Shown here piece by piece: positions 1 to 30,000 of a stretch of DNA of 64,000 nucleotides (position 1 is the stretch's first letter; each line of letters starts with the position of its first letter). The notes under the pieces are model-generated. The model saw only the letters and a list, made by a program, of their open reading frames with translations. It was not told the DNA's origin and searched no databases. The stretch comes from Reticulitermes speratus (lineage: Eukaryota; Arthropoda; Insecta; Blattodea; Rhinotermitidae), in NCBI GenBank assembly GCA_021186555.1, contig JAJKFL010000042.1, positions 43,003,980 to 43,067,979 of the forward strand. The letters are read 5' to 3'. Both the position numbers and the translations under genes were made by a program.

Positions 1-457
1 TAAGTAGGGTGCATGACTGCAGAATCAGGATTTGATGCCTGTCAGGGGCAGAGATTTTTGTCGTCTCAAAATTGTCCACACCTGCCATGGGGCCATTCAG
101 TCTTAGGCAGAGAGTACTTGGAGGTTGCTTTTGCTGGAGGCATGGAGACAATGCCAAAGTTGAGAGTGTATGGGGCACTGCACAGTTTAAAAGAAGGTGG
201 GAATAATGCCAACTTGTTGGCTGAAGTTTTGCCGTATATCCCAGTTTTCTGTAAGAGCACAGCTATGACTTGAGTGTCTGTAGTATGGGCATATGCTGCA
301 TTAATATCAAATGGAGCTTCTTACACACATTAATGTTAGTCATAATAATTATTAACTTTTTCCTGTTACAGTGATAATTATATCAATGTTGGTAATTTCC
401 TGTGATATGTCAGTGTGGGTTTAGGAATGAATAGTGAAATGTGAGTTTGTTCTACAG
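1..457. other. Intronic DNA upstream of the first visible LYST exon
   Basis: No coding exon is recognised here. An 86-codon open frame at 13-273 shows no family resemblance. Part of it (about 15-110) looks like a decayed tRNA-headed SINE body of family A, with a box-B-like stretch followed by a 'ggggccattcag' motif. The acceptor of the first exon is at 456-457. Confidence 0.5.
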
Positions 458-17855
<17,398 letters not shown>

Positions 17856-19149
17856 AGGAGGTCAAGGTGACTCAAAGGCAGGATTGATGTGGGTGATGTT
17901 TGTATTGTAGATCCAGAATTCAGAAGGAATATTTGTTATATATCATTAATTTGATATAATAATTTTGAATTGTTATTGTCATAAATTTTATCAAAATCTA
18001 GCACATCCTAGAGACCATTAGACTGGTTTTTTTTTAATGTCAGTAAAGGTTTTCGTACCTTAGAGATTGTAATTTCCAAAGACTTTTTTGAGGTATGAAT
18101 TTAGCACTTATAATAGCTGGAAAGTTAGAGCAGCTGTCTGTGTTTAGAATATTGATATTCTCAGTGTTTAAGTCTGCCACATTTCTGTACATTATTTAGT
18201 TCACTCCATAGTGGTACCTGAAGCACTGGTCCAGGGCTGATTGAGACCAGAGAGCTTGAGAATATCGGCTGTTCAGAGCAGGAAATAATGCAGTTGTTAT
18301 GGTGTGATATCAGCATATGTTAAAACTTCCAGTGCTAAAACAGAAGAGGTAGGATAAGCCAGGAAACCGATAATTACGAAGGATGGTGTTAAAGAATGAA
18401 TGCTGTGTTTTATTAATTTATGGAAATCCTCTAGATAACGGACTGTACTGAGCAAAGACCATTTTTTTTAGCTGATGGTTGCTCATCTAGTCTAAAAATT
18501 ACCTGTCTTCATGTTCATAAGAGCTCATTCAGGCCAAGGCTGTCTGTCTGTAACATTTTGTAACGGCCTACATTTTTATTATGAGAGATTTTTGGCCCCA
18601 TTTTCAGCTGTCTGTGACTGCGATTTGAGGTAAGGGGGAGGGAGAAGAGAAGTTGTAAGTAATTTGAACAGAAAAGTCTTGCTACATTGCTGTGAGGAAC
18701 ACGTGAGAAGTTTCACTGGGGGGTTCAGTTGAACTTGTGAAGCTGGTATGGCTGCTGGTAAAGGAGTTGCAATTTGTTTTTCAGCAATGGAAGTAGATCA
18801 CGATTGTGTTTTTTTAACTCTTCTGCAGTCTCGAAACTTTACTGAAATTCTTAAGTTCTGTCGATTTCATTAAGACAGAATTTAAAAACTTTGAGCTTCT
18901 ATTGTCACTAATGTGCAGTACAGCCATCTAGGACCATATACAGGAACTAAAGTATGGACAGTGTAAATGGATGGCAGATTGCATTGTATGTATCTCATAT
19001 GTGACATGGAGAGGCAGGAAGGCACTTGCAGAATGTGTTAGAAATGACATGCAAAGGAAAATGTCAAGTGCAGACTATATTGCAGTCTACGATGTTGGAA
19101 GGGACATGTCACTACAGAGTTTTGGTAGGTAGGAGTAATATGAGAAATT

Positions 19150-19395
19150 GGGTAAGGTAAAAATAAAGTTGTTCTTGTGCATGCCGTGAAGGCATATGGG
19201 GGAGTGGTGATGTAATTCCACTCATTCTTAACGTCACCACTAGATGGAAGTGAGTTGTCTACTTCATGCCCCAGCAGCTTTACCTGCGGGGAAGAGCCTC
19301 CAGTACCCGTTGAATAGGAATAGATTGTTTAGCAGTGGTGGCTGGCAACTGGGTATGTGATGGTACTGGAGGCACGGTGTCACGGTAGTGCAGTG
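19150..19395 (-). repeat. SINE family A (reverse), partly CpG-retaining
   Basis: Tail complement 'ggtaaggtaaaaataaag', 'catgccgtgaaggcatatgg', 'taacgtcaccactagatgga' and 'gaagagcctccagtacccgt'. The head is lost or unrecognisable. Confidence 0.7.
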
Positions 19396-19915
19396 TGCAC
19401 GAAATGTCTGTTTGCCTGAGGAGTGGTTAGACACTTTGAATATGAGTTAACTGTGCTGGCATCCTTCTACTAACCATTTTGAGAACATCAGTCAGCTCAA
19501 CTGCAAAACAGATAAGCACATATTTATTTATAAATTGCCTGTTGGCAGATATTTAATGTTACAATTTGGTACACATAAAAGGAGACGTGATGTTATTGAG
19601 TAATTATGTCAATAATATAGCCTGAATAATTACTTGGGCTGTTAATGTGAGTAGTCAGTGTTTTTAACCTGAGCTTTCACTACCACATATTGCTTTCCAA
19701 CTCCACCTCTTGTGACATTAGCCAGGCTCAAAGATGTATGTCATGTAGTGTGAAATATGGTAGCATATTAACAGCAGTCAAGGAAAGGCTGTACGTAGGG
19801 TTGTGGAAGGTGTTCTGATTTTGTGCTTAGAATGTACCTGTTCCAAATTTTGGCTGGGAGACTATTTGTCCATTTTTCTCACTTTGTCCATAAAAAGGTC
19901 AGGATAGTACTTTAA

Positions 19916-20156
19916 CCCTTTAAAGATCTGAGATCGCATATGTGAATGCACATAGGAAAACACCACTAGAAATTCATTTTATATATTTAGGTAACAAGGA
20001 AATGTACAGCATTTTTATAACGTGCTGCATAATCTCTGTTTTATTTTCCCCAAAATGCCGTTTGTTTCATAATTTTATCATTTTTTTTCAAATAATACTC
20101 AACGTTTTTCATAAACCATGCACTAAAATTTAAATACTCACCGCAGTAGGGTAGGG
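19916..20156. repeat. piggyBac-like MITE, second family (TTAA flanks)
   Basis: TTAA at 19912-19915 followed by CCCTTTAAAG; GGG at 20154-20156 followed by TTAA at 20157-20160. Only the terminal bases match the 21477 family; the interior differs. Confidence 0.55.
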
Positions 20157-21476
20157 TTAAAGTGTGTGTTGCGTTTGAACCATCATATATGATCCTTTAA
20201 TTGTATGTCAAATATGAGGCTTAATTGTTTCTATGGTAAACAGGCCAGATGAGCTTGCATGTGTTGGCACAGAGAGAACTGGAGGGTAACCACTGTGTAT
20301 GTAAGTTTTCAGGTTTATGCAGCAATGTAGCTGCAGACTTCGTTAATCTGGGGTAGGACACTATGTAGCTGGGTAAAAAGTTATCCAGCAACATAGTGTC
20401 ATATTCCACATAAACAGAATCCTAAACCATTGTACATCTTTCAGGTCTGAACAGATATTTGGTGCTCATGTTTGTTTAAATCTTCCAGGAAGATATGATA
20501 CTGAAACATGCCACTAATGAGTACATTACAGTTTGATACATTGACATACATATTAGACTTAATTGGGTAATGTGTCAGAAGCTGAGATAAACTACCTGTC
20601 TAGTTCTCTTCCTTTCAGTTCGTATGGTTAGGGCATATAATCTTGAGTTTAAGGTTATTATGATAGTTAATAATTTACTTAAATTGTAAATATTGCATGA
20701 GCTAAAATGAAGTACTTCAAGATTCAATTCAGGTTGTGTTAAATTAGATATTATATATATGAAGTTTCCATGTTCATGAATGATAGAACTTGGGGCAATT
20801 GTGACTGGTGTATGACTGCTTTTGTAAGTTTAATGCTTCACATAGTGAATACCTTAGTAGAACTACATTGAATTTTATGGATAGCATAGCTTGGAAACAG
20901 AAATGCATTATGGGTCAGCCAGAGTGTCAAAATCACTTAAACTTAAACAGATCTCACAGTATCAGAACTAGAATGGAGCTCTGAAACGTTTGACTGCTAT
21001 ATCATCAATTATTGTGTTGATTTTACTTGTTTTGTACATGACTGTATTATATGCTGTGAAATAATGTAATTATTTTGTATCATCCATGATGAACATTGTA
21101 CATTTTCTTGGATATATTTGGAAGTTGGATCTATTCATGTCTGTTGGTGTTTAGTTTTTATGCATTTATAATTTTAAAAGTTTTTCTCTGTTTAAATTTA
21201 ATTGAATGTTAGGAGGAGGCTACCAGGGATTTTGAATTCATCCATCAGCTATTTTTGAAAATGTAGTACAAAACAGAAGCAACTGATTGTAAGGATTTAA
21301 ATTTCATTATAATCTTAGAATTTCATTTTTTGTTTTCCTGATACATATTTTTGAACATCCATTGATCAGAACATCGTCATCAAATTATTAATTAACGCTT
21401 AATGTGATCATGGCACTTGTTTTGTTGTCATCTACCACTGATACTATTGCATCTTAGAAATTGACCGCATCATTAA

Positions 21477-21709
21477 CCCTTTAAAGCCCAGTGGTTACTG
21501 TATGTGCCACCAGGTTTTTATACTGAAAAATTCTATATTCTACCCACAGAGTGCATTTATGTGTTTTGTGTGGATCTCAGAACAAACAGCGATTGTTTCC
21601 CAATATAGCATTAACTGATCAGTTTTTATAAACAAGATGGAATGTGTTTACTTTGCAGTATTAACTGAGTCAATAAATATAATTCAGATTAATTTTAGCC
21701 TTTAAAGGG
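21477..21709. repeat. piggyBac-like MITE M1 (233 bp, TTAA duplication, CCC..GGG ends)
   Basis: TTAA at 21473-21476 and 21710-21713. Ends are CCCTTTAAAG and CTTTAAAGGG. The interior 'gtggttactgtatgtgccac', 'cacagagtgcatttatgtg', 'ttttgtgtggatctcagaac' and 'gaatgtgtttac' recurs at 45290-46230, 51306-51513 (reverse) and 60569-61333. TTAA plus CCC/GGG ends is the piggyBac hallmark. Confidence 0.88.
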
Positions 21710-23293
21710 TTAAATAAAACAGTGTAGATTAGTATTTCAAAACTGCTGGTCATTTGATTAGCACACAGGCTTGATGGTCAGGGTGATTAATATGCGATTT
21801 CCTCTTCTACCAAGAATTTAAAAGTAATACAAAAATTAGAATTATATGGTAGTGAAGCATCAAAGGACAGGAGAGAGCCAATTTCCAAGTTAAATTTATT
21901 TTATATACAGGGTATCTGGAAAATAACTCCCAGGTTTTGTAACATAATATATGTCGGTATAGAGAACAGTGCAGATGGGTAACCTGAATTGCGCAACACG
22001 TCAAGTTTGACATGTCAGACAGTCCAATGTAACGTTACAGATGTTTTGGTGTGAAAGCAAGAAATTCACAAAAGCAACATGACACGTTAGTACAACTCAG
22101 TACAGTGATCCCTTGGTATATGAGATGCACAAATTAATACCTATTTTTGAATTTGTGAGTCAAATTTCACTTTTATGAGCTTCTTCTTCTTGCAAACCAA
22201 TTGTTGTTCCCAGTGCCTTCTCTTGGTATTGTTCTATCTCGTTTCTCCTCAAATGCGCAGTATGTTATGGCATCTCTGAGTGGTCCACGCTGAAGCAGCA
22301 GCATTGCAGTGTCTCATTTTTCTTGTGACTTTGTTGTGAAGTTCACTGCGCTTGATGTTAATCATTATGTCGATTAAATCTTATGGAATGTTCATGTCTC
22401 ATATCTGTAAGGAGGATGATGCGCAAATTTTACGCAGTTCCCATACAATTGTGGTGATGTAACTATTGCCTACAAATATGAAGATGATACATGAGTTCAG
22501 TCCACACTGTTGTCAGTTGTGATGGTGTCACTGCTGTTGCCACTGTCATTATGTGTGAGTCCTTCACATAATGCTACAGGAAAATGTGGAGCATTGTGAA
22601 GACAGGATTTCTTGGGGGCCACCGATGGTCCCATCTCTTCCTGTCCACCAGCCTAAAAATTGGACACATAGTACAGCGCACACTGACATAGGAAACTACC
22701 ACAGTGCTGTGTCATGCATGCATGCATATTGTTGCCATGTTTTGCCATTCGGTGTTCCTGTCTCCAATGTTCCATTTTGTTTGTATTACTAAATACATAT
22801 TTTGCAAATCCTGGAGGTCACTCTTGGGCATTCTGTATATATGTCAGATAATGAACATGTTGATTATGTACTCATTGCATTACTATATAATATATAAAAT
22901 ATATTACTGTCTAGGCAGTTGTTTGTGAGTTGTATTACATACGACATCAAAAATTTTTACAGCACAAGTGATTTTAAAAAGGAATTCACTGTTATGCATA
23001 AGTTACGTAAGAATATGTAACAGTTTATCAAGCATGCATGGTTGCAAACGTAATTAAAAATGGGAGGATGCAGCAATGGTGTCAATAATGGATGGCCTAC
23101 ATTGGTTGATATAGTTGGCTGGGTATGTATGACAAATGTTTGTTCTGTGTAGCAATGTTAGATAGCTGTTTTATGCTTAAATTTATTATATGTTTGACTC
23201 ACATGATAAAAGTGATGACATTGTAAGGACATAAAATATTTTATTGCTTTGGAATTCAAAATTTCAGATGGAATGTTTAACCTTACTCTAAAC

Positions 23294-23651
23294 CAGGGGT
23301 GTCCAACTGCTCCTCCCCCCTTTTATTTTTATACAATGGGGCCACAACCACACATGCAAAAATTACAATAAGTGATTTACCTAATACCTAACTGCCCAAA
23401 TTATTGTGAATTATTTACAATACACATATAATTTACAAATGTGACCATTCATTCATTCATTCATTTATTAGCATTCATCGATCCTTTCTGGTACACAACC
23501 ATTGGATATGGAAATTGTCAATAGATTACATTAACATATTACATAAAATTTGTCTTATCATAAGATAATGACAATTAAAATATGTATAAAAGAACTGATA
23601 AATGAAATGGGCCACATAACAACCTGGGGGCTCACGAGTTGGACACCCATG
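23294..23651. repeat. hAT-type MITE (358 bp, 8-bp duplication)
   Basis: Ends CAGGGGTGTCCAACT and AGTTGGACACCCATG are inverted copies. Flanks CTCTAAAC (23286-23293) and CTCTAAAA (23652-23659) are an 8-base duplication with one difference. There is no coding capacity. Confidence 0.85.
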
Positions 23652-23826
23652 CTCTAAAACTAATTATTTTATTTCAGTGTAGTCAATATTTTCTGGGAAC
23701 AGTTTTGATTAATGAGAAACTAAAAGAAGAATGGGACAAAAAACAGGTGCATATGTTCCCAATTCACTTCCTCCTCCATGGGAACAGAAAAGCATCTTGT
23801 GAGATTTGAGGCTCACAGAGTAGTGA

Positions 23827-24000
23827 GTGTCAAGACTATGGTGTAATTCGGTATGCTGGTACCACTGTTTCAGAGGAGCTTGCTGCTTCCTTCTTCAGAT
23901 AGAGGCTTTATATGGTAGGTTCCTCTTACATCATCAACCAAGCTGCATAGTAGATTGTATATTTGTATTTGTACAGCACCTTCATTTTGAAAACTGCTGC
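23827..24000 (-). repeat. Fold-back/hammerhead-like family fragment
   Basis: 'ggtaccactgtttcagagga', 'gcttgctgcttccttcttca' and 'gatagaggc' follow the order of the family in its decayed form, like 11885-12035. Confidence 0.4.
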
Positions 24001-25212
24001 AGGAGGAATGTAAGTGTTGTTTACTGCACTTCATGGCCAGTTATGCACATAGCAATGAAAATTGAGGCATGCAAAGTTATAAGTTCATGTTATTTGTGAA
24101 TTCTAGTCATGTTTGTAACAATAATGTAGTATACAAATTCAAGCAAAAATTTGAAGCTCAATGGGATATGTAGCTAGGTCATTGTAAATGTACTGATGGT
24201 ATTCTAACATTGATGGTTATTTTTGTTATATGGGAATATAATACCCATTATTTCTGTGTATTCTTTGCTGTAAAAGCCGTCACATATAATAAGCAAAATC
24301 TCAGTTCTTGATAATTGAATGTGTGTACTTCTTACAGTACTTTAGATTTGTTAGGTTCCACAGGTAAGCCCTGAAAACAGGTACGTATTTAAATGGATTA
24401 TCTTGTGAAATCAGATTTAGTTTCCTACAGTTTGTGTAGAAAATAGCTCATACTCATTATGTTTCATTGAAATGTTTTCTTTTCAGTGTTTCATAATTCC
24501 ATGTATGTATGTAAAGTGTTGTATTGTGTTTTGTTAGTAATAATAAGAAGTCACTGGCATACACAGTTTCCTGTAACAAGATTTGAGCTCACAGCAGTGT
24601 TGCTGAAGATTCAAGTTTCATTTAGATCTTAATTAAAATATGATATTAATATGGGTATATACAATGGTCCATGAAGATATTACATCTTAGAAATGCAAGC
24701 AGATGTGATGATTAAATTGCATAATATTAGCATTTTGTTGTTTTAAACTAAGAGTCACAATTTTTAAATTCAGTTATGGTTATTAATATATATATATATA
24801 TATGGTGTAAAAAATTGTGTTATAGAAATGTTGAGTGTGAAGTAAGAGTGTGTGTGTTCACAAGTTAAATTCTAATATGCTGTTTATTGTACTGAGGAAA
24901 ATGCGATGGAACCTACCGTACATTATTTTCATCTCAACAAGTGTATTACCTTCCAATTATTTTATATTAGCTCCTCTTTCATATAGATTTATATTGTTAT
25001 GTGATAATGAGCTTTAAAACATGTTTTTTGTCAGCTCATTGAAATGCTTATATTACTTTTTACAATTATTGAGCAGTATTCTGTTGTGTTGTGAGTTGTT
25101 TTGTAGATTGCTGATTAAGTACTTACACATTACATGTTGCAAATACAAATGCTTTTTTCATTTATTTTCTCGTGCAGAGTTATCACGGTGGTTGCAAGTT
25201 AACAAGAAAAAT

Positions 25213-25410
25213 GACTGGGCAGTTTCGTGTAGTGGTAACAGTATAGACCTGTATTCAGGAGGTGCCTGGTTCTACTCTCAATCGGGACATAGACCATCCT
25301 GACCAATATGCTTGTGGTTTTCCTTAGTTCCTCCAAACATATGCCAGGATAAACCTCAAATTAGGCATGACTGGTTCCTTCCAGATCCTTTGAATTCATC
25401 AGTTAAAAAC
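25213..25410 (+). repeat. SINE family D (tRNA-headed)
   Basis: Head 'gggcagtttcgtgtagtgg', box-B-like 'ggtgcctggttctactctca', then 'gtggttttccttagttcctc' and 'cctcaaattaggca'. The last blocks recur in reverse at 10262 and 13290. Confidence 0.6.
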
Positions 25411-25499
25411 TACCATTCTACAATATATAGTCTCAGCTATTGATAGTACTGCAAAATGAAAAGTTAAAAAGTTAGAAGTTGCCACTGTGCTTCATTAAA

Positions 25500-25638
25500 C
25501 ATTGTGCACTATGAAGGTGTATGGCATAGTGTATGTATAGTTCCACACATTCTTAACTAGGAGTAGATGGAGGTGAGTGGTCAGTTTCATGCCCTAGCTG
25601 CTTTATTCCTGGGGTTGAAGCCTGGTTCCTCAATACCA
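25500..25638 (-). repeat. SINE family A fragment (reverse), decayed
   Basis: 'gcactatgaaggtgtatggc', 'tcttaactaggagtagatgg', 'aggtgagtggtcagtttcat' and 'gccctagctgctttattcc' match the 3' two thirds of the family. Confidence 0.65.
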
Positions 25639-26879
25639 AAACAGGTTTGCAACTAATAAAACCTTTCAAATTTGTGTCATTTACAACGGGTTATTGCGCC
25701 AGTCTGTCCTCTCTCCGTAGACTTGCCTCCTTTTCTCGCTTGTTACACAAGCTACGAGAAGTGTTGCTGTTTTCACCGCATACTTGTAGGTTAGGGTTGA
25801 AAGCTTACAACCCACTTTGCCTTTTCTGTCTCTCTCTTTTATACTTTGAAGGCAAGCAGCCAGGTTATGGCAGCGAATTCTCCACATCCCTAGCATTTTA
25901 GCAAATTCGCAATGGAAATCATGTATAATACAAAGTAATAATTTTCGGGAAAACATTTACAAGATTTGTCCATACTGGCCATACCGGACAATTCACCACT
26001 GCTGCTAACAGTACGGACTAAATAGATGTTTGATGTTAGTAAAATTGGTAGGCCAAACTCCAGTAGGCTACATTTCATTACAGCTTTACCAATTCCACAT
26101 CTAATTAAGCAGTCTGTAATATATGTGTATATCATAAAACATTTACAACAGTTGAGTTATAACTGATAAGTACAGGAAAGTAAAAACTATTGTATTGTTT
26201 GGTAAAATACGTTAATCTATTAAGTGACACAGCATTTCAAATAAACTGACATATTACCAATTGTACTATAAAGAGTCCTTGATAAAGGACTCTTACAGAG
26301 TTCAAATTTGAAAAGTTTTATCCTATTGTATCTGATTATTACGATGGTTGTAAAAGGAGTCATAGTTTCTTGGGTTTATATGGGAAACAACTGCACAGTT
26401 TAATGTATTAAACATTGACAGACATTGCAGTAAAAGTTGTATTAAAGCAGTGACCCCAAGTGTGGGTATTCCTTCTCCTCTAGGACCAAGCTATGGATCG
26501 TTATCCTTCTCCAAAATGTTCTCACTGCATTAAATTTCGCGCCCTTGTTGCCGGAGACCACGGTGACTACAATGAACTGAACAATGTCCACGGTTACTTA
26601 TCCATGGAAACGACCACAACTGTCATGACTCTTGGACTCTCCTGATGCTCCTTGCCCAACAGTACAATGTAGATTTTTTGTTCCTGTCACTTCCTTGATT
26701 TGTCTGTTATATCCAGGGAAGTTTTCGTTCTTTTCTTTAAAGCGCAATATAGTTTCTGGTTAACAAAAAAAAACCACAAACAAATATGGAGATTTAGATT
26801 ATGACTTTCACTCGAGTAGAGTGGTGAAGAAAAACGAAAGCCATAGAACGAAGCGATTTCTCCTGTCGCTGATATTTTG

Positions 26880-27033
26880 TAGCATGACGTACAGATTCTC
26901 TAATCTGTGAGTGACGTATGCTGGTTATCCGTGATTTTAAGTGGTAGGCGATTTTGAATGTGACGTGTGCCGTTAGACAGAATATTTATAATTATAACTG
27001 TGAAGAAGAAAGTAACCTCTGTGAACTTCCAGT
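26880..27033 (+). promoter_or_regulatory. Probable SPRTN promoter / 5' UTR with three TGACGT motifs
   Basis: TGACGT (CRE/ATF-type core) occurs at 26885-26890, 26912-26917 and 26961-26966, all within 150 bases of the start codon. A TATA-like tatttataattataa lies at 26983-26997. The segment is CpG-richer than its surroundings. The start site of transcription cannot be placed from sequence alone. Confidence 0.5.
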
Positions 27034-27093
27034 ATGCATTTTGATGAAGATTTTGCTTTGGCGCTACAGTTACAAGAGCAGTTTGCTAATGAA
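27034..27093 (+). CDS. SPRTN: SPRTN exon 1
   Basis: Start ATG 27034; encodes MHFDEDFALALQLQEQFANE, comparable to the 'LALRLQEE' start of vertebrate Spartan. Donor gtaggt at 27094, phase 0. Confidence 0.85.
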
Positions 27094-30000
27094 GTAGGTT
27101 TGTTATGTAAATTTACCCTTCATCTAATTTCAAGAACTTCGTGGGTAGGATGTGTAACAGTTTGTAATGAATTGTACGCAAGTATGCTCTTCAGCAACCA
27201 CAAAGAAAGCCGCAGTTGACTTAACGTAATAACCCCTTTTCTACCACCTGCAAGAGTTCTGTTTTCTCAGAGAACCTTGTGTAATCACAGGTTTTGTTGT
27301 CACGCATTCCATTATTGCATTGATTCGTGGCTACGAAGTTTAAGGTCTTCGAATATTTCGCTGTTCCCTGGAAAATGAAGTTTACTTTAAGTTCTTTGAA
27401 AGGTCGTGGAAGGGTATGAAATGTTTCAGTCGTTATGTTTTCACTGTATGATGTATTTTGTACTTATTTGTAACATGTGTTTCAGTTGAAACCTGAACAT
27501 GTGATAAATTCACATACACACGGGATGCTGGATATGAAAAGCAAGGAAAATGGTTTCAGAAAGATATCTCATAGTAAAAGTTCCCTTGTAGATCCGTCAT
27601 GGGAATACATTGATCCAACACCAGATATACATGTTCTTTTTACTCAGTTTGATAACCGATTCTTCTGGGGAAAGTTGAAGGGGGTGGAAGTGAGGTGGAG
27701 TCCAAAGATGACTTCGTAAGTATATTTTTGTAAAGATATGCGATTCATGTTCTTTGACTACACTAAGCCAAGGGAAGAAGTCCCATGAACTGGCACCATC
27801 CATATCTTCCTTGAGCTGTTTCACTTCCCCCTCAAGTTTAGTCCTGTCACGGATCTATGTGACGTAAGGAAACTCTGTTCTGTACTTTTCCCCTCCAGTC
27901 ATCTAACCACTGCATTTTCCAGATAGTTGATAGTGATAGTAACACAAGCCATTTTGTCCCATTGACATACCAGAGGTGGCAGAGCAGTGTGACAGTAGAC
28001 AAAAAGAAGGGAGGGTGAAGCACTGTCATTCTCACCACCCGTGGGGTTTTCTTTCTGCACCCTCAAGGTGAATTTGCTAATTTGGACAATGCAGGTTATT
28101 GTTTGCTTTAATGATCCTGAGATGATATCTGTTTTTCTTTTGTTTGTGTTTGTGTATGTGCATACCCTACGTAAAGCTTGTTGCCTTTAAAGGGCATAAT
28201 TGCTTAATTACCTGTAATTCATATGTGATCAATTTCTTTGTACTATCCAAGAATTCAGACAGTTCTGTTCTGATACCTAGTCAGAACTGTGTGCAGATTT
28301 TTCTGCTCAAAGATTAAAACCTTTCCCTCTTACAAAGATAAAACTTGGAAATTGAAGAATACCAGTCCTCCTCCCCCTTTCTGATGGTTCAGGGCATATG
28401 CTGAGCTGTAGGTTCTGTGCCGATTATCATGCTCATGGTCACCCTGTCGTGGAGGGTAAGAGAATGCCTCCTACATACAAGGTTTTTGTATTTGTGCTAA
28501 GCTTACATTTGTTTATCATTTTGCAGAGTGTTTCAGACTTGGATGCAGTGTTTTTAAATAAAATATTTACAGATGTGCTGGGATATGTTGCTATGAGGGA
28601 CGGGGTGGTCTGTGTTCAGTTCGGCTCAGTCTTCCTTTGTTGAAACTTCGTCCTAGGAAAGATCTAGTTGAAACACTTTTGGTAAGTGATGTGTATAGAA
28701 TATATCTTGTCTCATTAGATCTGGTTATGATCATGTAATGTAAGTTAAGGTCAATAAATGTTTCTGCAGTCTGGATGTGTTTCATCTGTTGTAGATTCTG
28801 TGAATAGGTATCAGACTCAATTGTTATACAGTCTCTTCTCTACTTCATGCAGAGGTGCACCAGTGTTCAGTCTATCATGGACCAAGTTTATTTTTATCTG
28901 TAAATATAAATAATTCACAGTGTCTGTCCATCTGCCCCTCATGCTCTGTTACACAAACTAATAATGATAGCAGAACAGTATAAATATGAAAGTTGTCTGC
29001 TTTAGGATGGAAAACACAGAAAAATGGTTAACGTTGCTGTTATGTGTATGGGATCAATTCCATGTCAGCATTAGTGGTACGTCATTGACTGTGAATCTAT
29101 TGAGCAGACCTGACTGTTGCTATGGTACAGAGAAAACTTACAGGGACAATAACAGAACAAATGCACCTATAATGTTACTCCCTGCATACATTTCCTGCCT
29201 TGCTTTTTTTTTTTTATTTTGGCGTAGCTCTACTGTTGAGATAGTGACAACACTGTGTGATGTACATGTTTTATTTTCCAGCATGAGATGATACATGCGT
29301 TCCTCTTTGTGACTCACAATAATCGTGACCGTGATGGCCATGGACCAGAATTTCATTATCACATGTATAGAATTAACAAGGAAGCAGGTACACATATAAC
29401 TGTAAGTGCCTTTACATTGTTTTTACAGTTAAATCTCCTTTAGTTATGTGGGAAGATTGTGCATATCAATTGTACAAAATTTAACATTGAGATAATAAAT
29501 AAGTCTGGGGTTATACATTTTGGACTGTAAATGGAGGGAAAACTTATGGTCATGAGGCTTTAAAAGACAATTTTCTTGTGCGTCTTTACATACAGTACTG
29601 AATACATTGTGTGTCCTCATATGCATTGCTGAAAGCCATCGACTCCTAATGACCATGAGGGAATAACAGTGCATCAAACAGATGTGTAAAGAACTTACAA
29701 AATGTACTGTCCCTCATGTATTTTCTTCTGAAATATCTTGTTGTTGTTGGTGTTGTTGTTGTTGTGTTGTGTTGTGGTGGTGGTGGTGTGTGTGGTGTGT
29801 GTGTGTGGGTGTGGGTGGGTGTTTTTTTTTTTCCTTCTTCTTCTTCTTTTTCTCAGTCTGATAACATGTAACTTGCAGTTCTCATGCACTTAGTTTTCAT
29901 TTTCTGTTCTAATTGCGAGACTTCATTGTGTCAACACACGTTTTGTCAGAATTTTTAATTTATAAGTCCAGTACAGACAAAAGCAGAAGACACAGAATGA

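Larger units (their letters stand above)
17856..27033. other. LYST-SPRTN spacer, no gene recognised
   Basis: 9.2 kb, AT-rich. The first kilobase is presumably the LYST 3' UTR. Recognised inserts: SINE A (19150-19395, 25500-25638, both minus), piggyBac-like MITEs (19916-20156, 21477-21709), hAT MITE (23294-23651), fold-back family fragment (23827-24000), SINE D (25213-25410). At 22101 'cagtgatcccttggtatatg' resembles a pogo/Tigger terminus, but no partner end was found. 21905-22090 starts 'acagggtatctggaaaataa', like a mariner end. No supported reading frame. Confidence 0.6.

Noticed and set aside
22101..22560. pogo/Tigger-like element starting cagtgatcccttggtatatg
   Set aside because: Only one end is convincing; no matching right end or transposase frame was found.
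26268..26295. Short hairpin aagagtcctt..aaggactctt as terminator
   Set aside because: Factor-independent terminators do not apply to a Pol II animal locus; probably a chance or decayed fold-back.
29695..29889. 64-codon minus-strand frame with His/Thr/Asn runs
   Set aside because: It is a translation of GT/GGT/GTT simple repeats.
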